From Bacteroidales bacterium (lineage in GTDB: Bacteria > Bacteroidota > Bacteroidia > Bacteroidales > UBA932), in the NCBI GenBank assembly GCA_017617495.1, contig JAFZWD010000031.1, forward strand, positions 1 through 49,946: DNA of 49,946 nucleotides. Reading direction: 5' to 3'. The notes below the pieces were generated by a model, which worked only from the letters and a program-made list of their open reading frames with translations, was not told where the DNA came from and did no database searches. Of the stretch, positions 34,575-42,818 are shown piece after piece (the stretch's first letter is position 1; each line of letters opens with the position of its first letter). The translations under genes were made by a program, and so were the position numbers.

Positions 34575-35506
34575 TGAAAAACTGGTATTCATTCCTCGGA
34601 TGCCTGCTCCTCGCGGCGGCTATCTGGCTGATTCACAATCTGTCCCGCATGAACGTGGACATTGTGAGCGTGCAGATTGTCGCCGAAAGCAATATAGAGG
34701 GGAGGGCTCTCCGTGCGAGTGAATCCCTCACGGTTACTGCCCGCTGCAAAGCGTCGGGCTTCCGCCTTATTTATCTGCATTCCGACGACAAGACCCGCGT
34801 GGTGCGCTTCGATTCCGAGGACTTCCAGTACGAGGGCGGCGACAACTACGTCATCCAGTCGGCCCAGCTCTACAAATACGTGACGGCCATTTTCGGCCCG
34901 GTGCAGGCGGTGGAAAGCTTCATCACCGACCGCCTGGTCTGCCGCTTCGCGCGGGAGGACTGCGTCAAGGTGCCTGTCAAGGCAATCAGCAACATCCGCT
35001 TCAAACCGCAGTTTACCCTGCTTTCGGAGCTTGAGATTACCCCCGACTCGGTGCTGGTCTACGGCTCCCCGGAGATTCTCAGGCGCGTGGGCACCATCTA
35101 CACCGCGAACATCGTCAAGAACGACGTGCGAGGCGACCTTCACGGCCAGGTGGCGCTGGAAAAACCCGCCGGATTGCGTCTGAGCCAGGACGAGGTGGGC
35201 TATACCCTGCGCGTGGGCCGCTATGTGGAGATAAAGGCGAGCCTGCCGGTGCAGGTGCGCAATCTCCCCGATGGCGTGAATATCAGCATCTTCCCGGCGC
35301 TGGTGGACGTGTACCTGCGCTGCAAGTTCCCGATGGTCAACGACGACCCCTCGGACGGCCTGGAATGCTATGTGGATTACAACGAATTCGCAGGCTCCCT
35401 CTCGGGCAAATGCGTCATACACGCAGGCGCCCTTCCGGTCGGAGTGATTTCCTGCCGGCTTGAGCCGGAGATGTGCGAGTGCGTCGAAAAGCTGCCTGCG
35501 CGATGA
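34574..35506 (+). CDS. YbbR-like domain protein
   Basis: 310 residues starting at GTG 34574. An N-terminal membrane anchor (WYSFLGCLLLAAAIWLIH) is followed by about three YbbR-type beta repeats, seen in the internal pattern VPVKAISNIRFKPQF, VLVYGSPEILRRVGTIYT and IKASLPVQVRNLPDGV. Family members are membrane-tethered and found next to DNA or nucleotide metabolism genes; role unknown. GTG start is supported by overlap with the yajC stop. Confidence 0.85.
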   Translation: MKNWYSFLGCLLLAAAIWLIHNLSRMNVDIVSVQIVAESNIEGRALRASESLTVTARCKASGFRLIYLHSDDKTRVVRFDSEDFQYEGGDNYVIQSAQLYKYVTAIFGPVQAVESFITDRLVCRFAREDCVKVPVKAISNIRFKPQFTLLSELEITPDSVLVYGSPEILRRVGTIYTANIVKNDVRGDLHGQVALEKPAGLRLSQDEVGYTLRVGRYVEIKASLPVQVRNLPDGVNISIFPALVDVYLRCKFPMVNDDPSDGLECYVDYNEFAGSLSGKCVIHAGALPVGVISCRLEPEMCECVEKLPAR

Positions 35507-36024
35507 AGACGGTGCTGGTTACGGGCGGTATTGCCAGCGGCAAAAGCGCGGTCTGTGCGCGCCTGAGGGCCCTCGGCCTGCCGGTTTACGACTGCGATTC
35601 GCGCACCAAGGCGCTCTACGACGAGATTCCGGACCTCAAGGCCCGCATCGAGAAAGCCATCGGCCTGCCGTTTGCGGAGGTGGGAATAATCTTCTCTGAC
35701 GCGGCGAAGCGCGAGGCGCTGGAGGCGGTGGTCTTCCCGGAGGTGCTTGCGGATATCCGCAGATGGAAAGCCGGCCTGGGCGATGCAAGCGTGGCGTTCA
35801 TCGAATCTGCCATCGCGGCGAGCAAGCCCGTCTTCGACGGCGAGTGGGACGAGATCTGGCGGGTGGATGCCCCCATGGCGATGCGCATAGCGCGCAATCC
35901 GCGGACGGCGGAACGTGCCGCCGCGCAGGATCCGGCTTCGGTGAAGGCGGACCTGATAATAGAGAACGACGGTTCTCTGGAAGAACTTAACTCAAAGATT
36001 GATAATATTTTAAAAAGCATATAA
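35503..36024 (+). CDS. coaE: Dephospho-CoA kinase (short)
   Basis: 173 residues from ATG 35503 (MKTVLVTGGIASGKSAV), overlapping the ybbR stop by 4 bp. P-loop GGIASGKSA (~8-16), YDCDSRTKALYD and later EAVVFPEV, ESA and IARNP align with CoaE; it makes CoA from dephospho-CoA. At 173 residues it is 20-30 shorter than usual, mainly in the central lid region, and the expected second DDVTREHV-like segment is not evident. The start could also be 10 codons upstream, which I consider unlikely. Confidence 0.88.
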   Translation: MKTVLVTGGIASGKSAVCARLRALGLPVYDCDSRTKALYDEIPDLKARIEKAIGLPFAEVGIIFSDAAKREALEAVVFPEVLADIRRWKAGLGDASVAFIESAIAASKPVFDGEWDEIWRVDAPMAMRIARNPRTAERAAAQDPASVKADLIIENDGSLEELNSKIDNILKSI

Positions 36025-36026
36025 CA

Positions 36027-36452
36027 ATGGAAAAAACCGATCTCAGCAAGATTCTGTCCGTGTCCGGACAGCACGGACTGTACAAGTTCCTGGCACTCAG
36101 CCGCAATAATGCGGCAATAGCCGAGGCTCTCGCCGACGGCCATCGCACCGTATTCGACGCGCACAGCCGCATCACCTCCCTCGCCGACATCGCGGTCTTC
36201 ACCGACAAGGGCGAGATAAAACTCAAAGAGGTGTTTCTGGGCATCCAGAAGGCACTCGCAGGCGCCGAGGCACCCACTTCCAAGGCTTCTGCCGACGAAA
36301 TCAAGGCCCTCTTCGCCAAAGCAGTTCCCGATTACGACGCCGACCGCTTCTACGTTTCGCACATGAAGAAGATTCTCGACTGGTACGGCGAACTCGTCAA
36401 ATTCGCATCGCTCGATTTCGTGGAGGAGGAAGAACCCGAAACCGAAGCATAG
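36027..36452 (+). CDS. DUF5606-family protein
   Basis: 141 residues beginning MEKTDLSKILSVSGQHGLYK. The pattern SVSGQHGLYKFLALSRNN, then DAHSRITSLADIAVFTDKG and a final acidic tail, fits the DUF5606 domain that regularly follows coaE in Bacteroidota. Cytosolic, function unknown. It begins 2 bases after coaE and is followed 1 base later by a lipoprotein gene. Confidence 0.82.
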   Translation: MEKTDLSKILSVSGQHGLYKFLALSRNNAAIAEALADGHRTVFDAHSRITSLADIAVFTDKGEIKLKEVFLGIQKALAGAEAPTSKASADEIKALFAKAVPDYDADRFYVSHMKKILDWYGELVKFASLDFVEEEEPETEA

Positions 36453-36453
36453 C

Positions 36454-37782
36454 ATGAAACGTTACCTGTTCATATTCGCACTGGCTGCGCTGGCCCTCGT
36501 TTCCTGCGGAAAAGAGAAGATATCCACTAAATCGGACTCCACAAATGTGGTCACGGGAGATTCCCAGATTACTTCGTCAAACGTAACTCTTCATGGCAGG
36601 GTCCGCTCGAACCTTCTGGAAGGGCTGCAGGCCGCTGGCTTCGTGCTGAGCAGGACTTCCGGCAATTATTCCAGCCCGAAGGAATTCGTCAGCTCCAATA
36701 TGGAAGAGGCGGATTATTCCGTCACTCTTTCCATTGATGACGACCTCGACGGAAAACGTGGCGTCAGGTGGTACTACAAGGCTTTTGCGGAACTGGATTC
36801 CGGGCGTCAGTTCGGCAAGGAACGCACTTTCCTGATCGATCCGATACACGTTACCGGCGTTTCGCTGTCGCCGTCCACCGAGCAGCATAGCCTGAGGGTA
36901 GGGGAATCAGTCAATGTGCTGGTTACGGTTTCGCCGGCGAAAGCATCTGACAAGAGCTTTACCGTCACTTCTTCCGACACCAAGGTAGCTTCTGTGGAAT
37001 CAGCTGCCGTGGACGGTAATCCGGCTATAAAAATCACTGCAAAGTCTGTAGGAAACACTACGGTTACGGTTACAACCAATGACGGAGAGTATACTGCCAG
37101 CTGCAAGGTCAAGGTCCGTTCCGCCTCAGCCCCTTCGGGAGCCGTAGACCTCGGCCTGAGCGTATATTGGGCGAAGTACAACCTCAATAGTACGAGCAAT
37201 TACGGCTTGGGTTCGATTTACCAGTGGGGCAACACCACTCCTGCGAACAAAGACCAGCTCGACAAGGACCACAGCGCAATCTGGGATACTTCCACGAATT
37301 ATTGGGTGGAACGCTATAAGAACGCGCCGTGCTACCTGCAGCAGCAGGATGATGCTGCATATCAGACCAAAGGCAGCCCCTGGAGGGTGCCTTCCCTGGA
37401 GGAACTCAAGGAATTAGTTGACAATTGTACTTTCAGCAGCGTCAGCAACGGCACCGGTTGGAGTACCAGCAATCTCAACAGCCCGGCCAGGGGTATCAAA
37501 TTTACGTCGAAGATTAACGGCAGCAGCATTATCATCCCTGTAGATTATTACACCTACAAGGTTGTCGCTACGAGCCCTTATGTCCAGTGGAAAGTTTGCT
37601 TCATGATGTGCTTATGGTCTGCTGAAACTAACACCAGCCATTATGCCGGGTATTACAAGATCGAGTTGGAGCAGACCCGCGATATCGACGACGGTTATCT
37701 TCGCACTGAAAACATCTACAAAACCCAGTATTGGGGCAATCCCATAACTAGCGGGTACTATTTCCGCCCGGTTGCCGACTAA
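36454..37782 (+). CDS. Lipoprotein with Big_2-like and FISUMP domains
   Basis: 442 residues. Lipoprotein leader MKRYLFIFALAALALVSCG; an N-terminal fibronectin-like segment (~40-128) with SSNVTLHGRV and YYKAFAELD; one Big_2 domain (~130-222, VTGVSLSPSTEQHSLRVGESV); then FISUMP (~226-442) with AVDLGLSVYWAKYNL, SPWRVPSLEELKEL and GYYFRPVAD. Surface protein of unknown ligand. It begins 1 base after the DUF5606 gene, so it rides on a housekeeping operon. Its stop is 1 base from the convergent glutaminyl cyclase gene. Confidence 0.85.
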   Translation: MKRYLFIFALAALALVSCGKEKISTKSDSTNVVTGDSQITSSNVTLHGRVRSNLLEGLQAAGFVLSRTSGNYSSPKEFVSSNMEEADYSVTLSIDDDLDGKRGVRWYYKAFAELDSGRQFGKERTFLIDPIHVTGVSLSPSTEQHSLRVGESVNVLVTVSPAKASDKSFTVTSSDTKVASVESAAVDGNPAIKITAKSVGNTTVTVTTNDGEYTASCKVKVRSASAPSGAVDLGLSVYWAKYNLNSTSNYGLGSIYQWGNTTPANKDQLDKDHSAIWDTSTNYWVERYKNAPCYLQQQDDAAYQTKGSPWRVPSLEELKELVDNCTFSSVSNGTGWSTSNLNSPARGIKFTSKINGSSIIIPVDYYTYKVVATSPYVQWKVCFMMCLWSAETNTSHYAGYYKIELEQTRDIDDGYLRTENIYKTQYWGNPITSGYYFRPVAD

Positions 37783-37783
37783 A

Positions 37784-38533
37784 CTACTTGGCTTTCTGCA
37801 GAGCGACCTTGTAGAGCCGGGGCCAGCGTTTGCCGGTGAGGTAGATGGCCCCGTCGGCGTCCACGGCGATGCCGTTAAGCACGTCGGTGTCGGGCTCGGA
37901 AAGCTTACGGGGAAGCAGTCCGGCGCAGTCGACGGTGGCCTCGACAATCCCTGAGTCGGGATTGATGATCAGAATCATATCGGTAAGATAGACGTTTGCC
38001 CAGATGCGGCCGTCTATCCATTCCAGTTCGTTGATGTTATTTATGAGCCTGCCGTTAAGGCGGACATCAAGCTTCTTCTCCAGTTTGAATTCCGGCGAGA
38101 GGAAATACAGCCTGGAGCTGCCGTCGGAGGCAATTAGCGAAGTGCCGTCGGTGGTGAGCCCCCAGCCCTCGCGGGGATAGGAATAGCTTTGCCGGTACTC
38201 CAGCGTGGCAGCGTCGTAGACGAAGGCAATCCGGTTGGTCCAGGTGAGCACATAAAGCTTGTCGCCCAGCACCACGGAGCCTTCTGCAAAGTATTTGCGG
38301 GAGAAATCTATCTTCTTAAGAGCATCGCCGCTGGCAAGATCCACCTTCCGGAGGGAGGAAGCGCCGTTGAGGCCGGTCGTCTCGTAGAGCTCGCCCCCGT
38401 GGAAGAACAGCCCCTGGGTGTAGGCCTCCCGGTCGTGGGGATACTCCGCCAGCACCTTCAGCGTGTAGCGCTGCGGCTCTTTGGCTCCGCAGGAAAGCGT
38501 GAGCAGGCATAAGAAGATAAGCAATTGGCGCAT
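37784..38533 (-). CDS. Glutaminyl-peptide cyclotransferase lipoprotein
   Basis: 249 residues. Leader MRQLLIFLCLLTLSCGAKE with lipobox LSC. The body matches the bacterial-type glutamine cyclotransferase beta-propeller: YPHDREAYTQGLFFHGGELYETTG, YVLTWTNRIAFVYD, GWGLTTDGTSLIASDGSS, INELEWIDGRIWANVY and LNGIAVDADG.IYLTGKRWP. These enzymes convert N-terminal Gln to pyroglutamate; in Bacteroidota this protects secreted proteins whose signal is cut before Gln. Its -7 element is at 38548-38541. Confidence 0.9.
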   Translation of the reverse strand: MRQLLIFLCLLTLSCGAKEPQRYTLKVLAEYPHDREAYTQGLFFHGGELYETTGLNGASSLRKVDLASGDALKKIDFSRKYFAEGSVVLGDKLYVLTWTNRIAFVYDAATLEYRQSYSYPREGWGLTTDGTSLIASDGSSRLYFLSPEFKLEKKLDVRLNGRLINNINELEWIDGRIWANVYLTDMILIINPDSGIVEATVDCAGLLPRKLSEPDTDVLNGIAVDADGAIYLTGKRWPRLYKVALQKAK

Positions 38534-38540
38534 ATCATCG

Positions 38541-38568
38541 CAAAAGTAAGCATTTTTTACTAATTTTG
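38541..38568. promoter_or_regulatory. Divergent promoters for the cyclotransferase (-) and rnpB (+)
   Basis: TACTTTTG on the minus strand (38548-38541) and TAATTTTG on the plus strand (38561-38568), both matching the TAnnTTTG consensus; the latter ends 4 bases before the start of the RNase P RNA. Confidence 0.65.
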
Positions 38569-38571
38569 CAG

Positions 38572-38916
38572 CGCCACAGGCGGGACGGTCTGTCGCCCGA
38601 AAGGGAGGAAAGTCCGGACAGGAAAGGGCACCCCGCTGCGGAAAGCGCAGAAGGGAGTAATCTTTTGGAGGCCGTAACAGAAAACAACCGCCGGCACCAA
38701 GGGTGGAAGGCTTCGGCCGCTATACCACCTGCCGGCAAGGGTGAAAACGCGGGGTAAGAGCCCACGACGCCAGGCGGCGACGTCTGACGGGTACGGCACC
38801 GGGGCCTGCAAGACCAAATATACCGGCAGATGAGGGCGGCCCGCCCGATGCCGGGGGGTAGGTTGCGAAGATAAATGACAGACTCAAAAACAGAAACCGG
38901 CTTACGGTCCCGCCTT
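38572..38916 (+). rRNA. rnpB: RNase P RNA (rnpB) - listed as RNA gene
   Basis: The catalytic RNA of RNase P, bacterial type A, about 345 bases; the type field offers no RNase P class. Diagnostic blocks are GAGGAAAGTCCGGACA (from about 38608), ACAGAAAACAACCGCC, AAGGGTGAAAACGCGGGGTA and, near the 3' end, ATAAATGACAGACTCAAAAA then CCGGCTTACGGTCCCGCC. The termini pair: AGGCGGGAC (38578-38586) with GTCCCGCCT (38907-38915). It processes tRNA 5' ends. Followed by TTATTTTG, then rimO 23 bases later. Confidence 0.93.
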
Positions 38917-38938
38917 TATTTTGTAACTTATTGACACA

Positions 38939-40246
38939 ATGTCTATAAAAACCGTTCAGGTAATCACCCTTGGGTGCAGCAAAAACACCGTGGATACCGA
39001 GCACCTTCTGGCCCAGCTGCCGGAAGACCGGTTCCGCGTGCTGCCCGAAGACTCCGCCGAATACGCGGACTTTCTTCTGGTTAATACCTGCGGTTTTATC
39101 GGCGATGCAAAGGAAGAATCCGTCAACACTGTTCTTGCCGCAGCCCAGCGCAAGCGCGAAGGCGGAGCGGGTAAACTCTATGTGTTCGGATGCCTGAGCC
39201 AGCGCTACGGCTCGGAGCTTCCTTCGCTGATTCCCGAGGTGGACAGCTGGTTCGGTGCACGCGAGCTGGATCCGGTGGTGAAGGCGCTCGGCGCGCAGCC
39301 TTCGGAAGCGCTGCGTACGCATCGCCGCATCGGCACGAATGTGCCCTATGCATATCTCAAGATATCCGAAGGCTGCGACCGCCGCTGCTCCTACTGCGCC
39401 ATCCCCTATATTCGCGGTGCGCATCGGTCGGTGCCCGTCGAAAAACTGGTGGAAGAAGCTTCGCTGCTGGCTGCCGGAGGGGTGAAGGAGCTCATCCTCA
39501 TCGCCCAGGACACTACCTACTATGGGCTGGACATCTATCGCCGCCGGGCTCTGGCAGAGCTATTGCGCGCGCTTTCGGCTGTCGACGGCATCGAGCGTCT
39601 GCGTCTTCACTATTCCTATCCTGAGGGCTTCCCGGAGGACGTGCTGCAGGAGATGGCGGTTAATCCCAAGGTCTGCAAATACCTTGATATCCCGCTCCAG
39701 CATATCTCAGATAAGGTTTTACAGAACATGCACCGCGGCGTTGACGGCGCCTGGACGCGCCAGCTGATACGCCGCCTGCGCAACGAGATTCCCGGGCTGG
39801 TGCTCCGCACTACCGTTATTGTCGGGCATCCGGGCGAAGGCCCCGAAGAGTTCGGGGAACTTCTGGACTTTGTGCGCGAGGCCCGTTTCGAGAGGCTGGG
39901 CGCCTTCAAGTATTCCGAGGAGGAGGGCACCTGGGGTGCTGCCAATCTTAAGGACGATGTGCCCGAAGAGGAGAAACAGCGCCGCTACGATGCCCTGATG
40001 TCGCTCCAGGCCGGCATTTCCGCCGCATTCAACGACAGCCGTATCGGCCGCATCGAACGGGTTCTGATTGACGAGGCCGTCGACGGCCGCCTCATCGCCC
40101 GCAGCCAGTACGAAAGCCCCGAGGTCGACGGCGAAATCATCGTCTCCTGCCCTCAGGGCTTCGATCCTAATTCTATCGTTGGACGTTTTGCCGACGTCCG
40201 CATCACCTCCGCCACCGACTACGACCTTCTGGCCGAACTGGTGTAG
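38939..40246 (+). CDS. rimO: Ribosomal protein S12 methylthiotransferase RimO
   Basis: 435 residues: N-terminal methylthiotransferase domain (LGCSKNTVDTEHL, NTCGFIGDAKEESV, FGCLSQRYG), radical-SAM core with GCDRRCSYCAIP (Cys-x3-Cys-x2-Cys) and PYIRGAHRS, and C-terminal TRAM domain. It adds a methylthio group to Asp of ribosomal protein S12 using two iron-sulfur clusters. The pattern LDIPLQHISD.VL..M.RG is that of RimO rather than MiaB. Confidence 0.95.
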   Translation: MSIKTVQVITLGCSKNTVDTEHLLAQLPEDRFRVLPEDSAEYADFLLVNTCGFIGDAKEESVNTVLAAAQRKREGGAGKLYVFGCLSQRYGSELPSLIPEVDSWFGARELDPVVKALGAQPSEALRTHRRIGTNVPYAYLKISEGCDRRCSYCAIPYIRGAHRSVPVEKLVEEASLLAAGGVKELILIAQDTTYYGLDIYRRRALAELLRALSAVDGIERLRLHYSYPEGFPEDVLQEMAVNPKVCKYLDIPLQHISDKVLQNMHRGVDGAWTRQLIRRLRNEIPGLVLRTTVIVGHPGEGPEEFGELLDFVREARFERLGAFKYSEEEGTWGAANLKDDVPEEEKQRRYDALMSLQAGISAAFNDSRIGRIERVLIDEAVDGRLIARSQYESPEVDGEIIVSCPQGFDPNSIVGRFADVRITSATDYDLLAELV

Positions 40247-40248
40247 TT

Positions 40249-40340
40249 GGTCTCTGTCCTTTTTGGAACACAGACCATATACCAAAAGCCTGTTAATCAG
40301 CACTTTAGATTTGGTCTGTGTCCCAAAATGGACAGAGACC
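40249..40340. terminator. 28-bp inverted repeat between rimO and the TonB receptor
   Basis: The arms 40249-40276 and 40313-40340 (core GGTCTCTGTCC and GGACAGAGACC) pair at 26 of 28 positions, separated by 36 bases. Located between two converging genes, it can end both transcripts. No long T-tract follows, so a repeat or recombination scar is also possible. Beyond it, GCAGGGTGTGAA and GCCGGGTGTGAA form a short direct repeat. Confidence 0.6.
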
Positions 40341-40372
40341 GCAGGGTGTGAAAGGCTACCGCCGGGTGTGAA

Positions 40373-42766
40373 TTAAAAGCGAAGCGATAGCTGCGCGGAC
40401 AGGCAGAGCGGGGCGACGGGCACGAAACCGAGCTGGTAGTAGCGGTTGGAGTTGGGATGGCCAAGGCTCGAGGCGATGGCGGAGTAAACCCAACCGCTCT
40501 GGGCGACCTGGGCGCTGAAGATGTTGCGGCAGTTCAGGCCGACCTCGGCCTCGCGGATGATGCGAGGGAACTTGAAGCAGTAGGAGAGCGAGAGGTCGCT
40601 GAGACTGTAGCCTGGAAGGCTGCGGTCGGAGTTGCCGGTATTGTCGAGATACATCCTGCCCACGTACGAAGTGTGCCAGACGGCCTTGAAACCCTTATAG
40701 TGGAAATTGACAAACCCGTTCAGGATGGCGGAAGGCGAAAACGCCAGAGGCTTGTCGTCGTAATGCAGCACGGTAACACCGTTGTCCCAATCCTCCACAT
40801 ACTCGTCGAAATCCAGCAGACGGTTGCGGCTGAGCGCGGCATTGGCCTCCAGGGTCAGCCACGAGAACACATCCACACCGCCACTGAGCTCCACTCCGGC
40901 CCGGTACGAATCCGGAATATTGGTGGTGAGCGCCTCGCCGATATCGCTGAGCTCGCCGGTCTGCACCAGCTGGTCCTTATACCTCATATAATACAGGCCC
41001 ACACCCGCACGCCACACCTTCGCGGCCACGCTGTAACCCGCCTCGAGATCCAGCAGCCTCTCGGCACGGGGAGCCGGATTGTGCCCGTTGTCGGTAAAAT
41101 TATTGCGCTCGGGCTCGCGGTTCGCAAGCGCGGCCGAAGCATAAGCCCGGTGGGCCCCCGAACGAAAACTCAGGCCGGCCTTGGGATTAAAGAAAGTCCA
41201 GCTCTTGTCGATGTCCAGGTCGTGCCTGCTGGCAGTGCCGTCGCCGTTGTCGATATACTTGTCGTTATATCCCCAGGTCTTGTAATGCACGCGCCGCAGC
41301 TGCACGTCGCCGAACACGCTCCAGCGCTCCGAAAGCGCATAGGATGCCTTCACAAAGCCGTTTCCGTCGTTCTTGGAAGCGGGGGAGTCGTAATACTTGT
41401 ACGCCCCGTCCGCAAGGATGCGCGCCGCCAGTTCCTTGTTGGAAGCATAGGTGAGCTTGCCGTAATGCGTGCAGTCGAACCACTGCACCGACAGCCCTCC
41501 GACTACATCCCAAGGCCCCTGCACATAGGAAAGGGAAGCCACCGCGCCCCAGGTATCCTGGCTGAGCCCCTTGCGCCGCACAAAATCGCTCTTCTCCACC
41601 TTGCCGTTCGCGCCCGTAAACGCCGGAATGCCAAACTTCACCAGCTTGTTCTTCTGCCGGAACTCCTCGTAATAGCCGTGCCCCGCGGTATATCTTGCCG
41701 ACACCGAAAAGCGCAGCGCCGCCAACACCGCCTTGCTGAAGCTCACAATATGATGATTCTGCCAGAAATTATCGGTCGTGCGCGGCCACAGGGTGCCGTC
41801 GTTCATCTCATAGCGCGAAGTCTGGAACTTGCCTTCCTTCTGCACCAGGATGCCGTCGTTGTCGGTCTGGATATACTCGTAGAGCGAATTGAATTGCCCC
41901 AGCCCGACCTCGCAGATGTCCTTATAACTGCGGATGCCGGTCTTCTGGTCATATCCCCAGTTGGCATCGCAATAGCAGCCGTCCATGAGCGAAAGCGAGC
42001 CGTTGCCCGCCGTCACCCCGTTCCAAGCCTGCCCGGTATTCTCGAAATTCCCCAGGTAGCGGTAGGATATCTTCCAGTCGCGTCCCATCCAGGTTGCGCG
42101 CGCCGTATAACTGCCGCTGCGACCGTCCGTGCCGTGCATGTAGCCGTCGGTGGAAGTCTCGTTGTACGCCCCCTCCACCACCAGATTCCGCAGAATCAGC
42201 CCGGTAGAAAAGCTGCCTCCGGCATGAAAAGTATTATACGAGCCGAAGGAAGATACCACCTCGCCCGAGGGAATCAGCGAGGGCGATTTGGTAGCGAGCG
42301 ACACCGTTCCGCCGAAGGCCCCGTCGCCGTTGGTGGAAGCCCCCACGCCGCGCTGAATCTGCACGTTCCCCAGGATGCTGCCGTAGGAGTTCATATTTGC
42401 CCAGAAGACCGTCTGGTCCTCGGGAGAATTGAGCGGGATGCCGTCTAGCGTGACGTTGATTCGCGAGCCGCCGGCCCCGCGGATGCGCATGTAGCTGGTG
42501 CCTGTGCCCACGCCGTTCTCGCTCCAGGCGATTACCCCGGGGGTATTTGCAAAGAGAAGGGGCAGTTCCCGCCCGGTGGCGGAAGATGCGCCCAGATCCT
42601 CACGCGCAACCCCGCTCACGGCATAGGGAGCGTCCTTCTGGGCGCGGACGGCGGTTACGGTAATCTCCTGAAGCTGTTCGGACATCGGGGTGGTGTCCTC
42701 CTCCTGCGCGAAAGCGGCAGTAGCAACGAGCGCCGCAGATATGGCAGCAAAAACGACCTTCTTCAT
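40373..42766 (-). CDS. TonB-dependent outer-membrane receptor
   Basis: 797 residues from ATG 42766 (MKKVVFAAISAALVATAAFAQ); an upstream frame adds 53 residues with no signal and is not used. Plug domain: LQEITVTAVRAQKDAPYAVS, SYMRIRGAGGSRINVTLDGI and GASTNGDGAFGGTVSLAT. A 22-strand-like barrel follows, ending in a terminal Phe strand (LSAQLSLRF). No CarboxypepD domain or STN. Such receptors import siderophores, vitamin B12 or oligosaccharides; the substrate is unknown. It is divergent from a SusC gene, 52 bases apart. Confidence 0.93.
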   Translation of the reverse strand: MKKVVFAAISAALVATAAFAQEEDTTPMSEQLQEITVTAVRAQKDAPYAVSGVAREDLGASSATGRELPLLFANTPGVIAWSENGVGTGTSYMRIRGAGGSRINVTLDGIPLNSPEDQTVFWANMNSYGSILGNVQIQRGVGASTNGDGAFGGTVSLATKSPSLIPSGEVVSSFGSYNTFHAGGSFSTGLILRNLVVEGAYNETSTDGYMHGTDGRSGSYTARATWMGRDWKISYRYLGNFENTGQAWNGVTAGNGSLSLMDGCYCDANWGYDQKTGIRSYKDICEVGLGQFNSLYEYIQTDNDGILVQKEGKFQTSRYEMNDGTLWPRTTDNFWQNHHIVSFSKAVLAALRFSVSARYTAGHGYYEEFRQKNKLVKFGIPAFTGANGKVEKSDFVRRKGLSQDTWGAVASLSYVQGPWDVVGGLSVQWFDCTHYGKLTYASNKELAARILADGAYKYYDSPASKNDGNGFVKASYALSERWSVFGDVQLRRVHYKTWGYNDKYIDNGDGTASRHDLDIDKSWTFFNPKAGLSFRSGAHRAYASAALANREPERNNFTDNGHNPAPRAERLLDLEAGYSVAAKVWRAGVGLYYMRYKDQLVQTGELSDIGEALTTNIPDSYRAGVELSGGVDVFSWLTLEANAALSRNRLLDFDEYVEDWDNGVTVLHYDDKPLAFSPSAILNGFVNFHYKGFKAVWHTSYVGRMYLDNTGNSDRSLPGYSLSDLSLSYCFKFPRIIREAEVGLNCRNIFSAQVAQSGWVYSAIASSLGHPNSNRYYQLGFVPVAPLCLSAQLSLRF

Positions 42767-42772
42767 ACAGCA

Positions 42773-42801
42773 CAAAAGTACACAAAAAATCATTATATTT
42801 G
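42773..42801. promoter_or_regulatory. Divergent promoters for the TonB receptor (-) and susC (+)
   Basis: TACTTTTG (42780-42773, minus) and TATATTTG (42794-42801, plus) lie 13 bases apart within the 52-base gap between the two start codons. Confidence 0.65.
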
Positions 42802-42818
42802 AAGATTGTAATAACACT

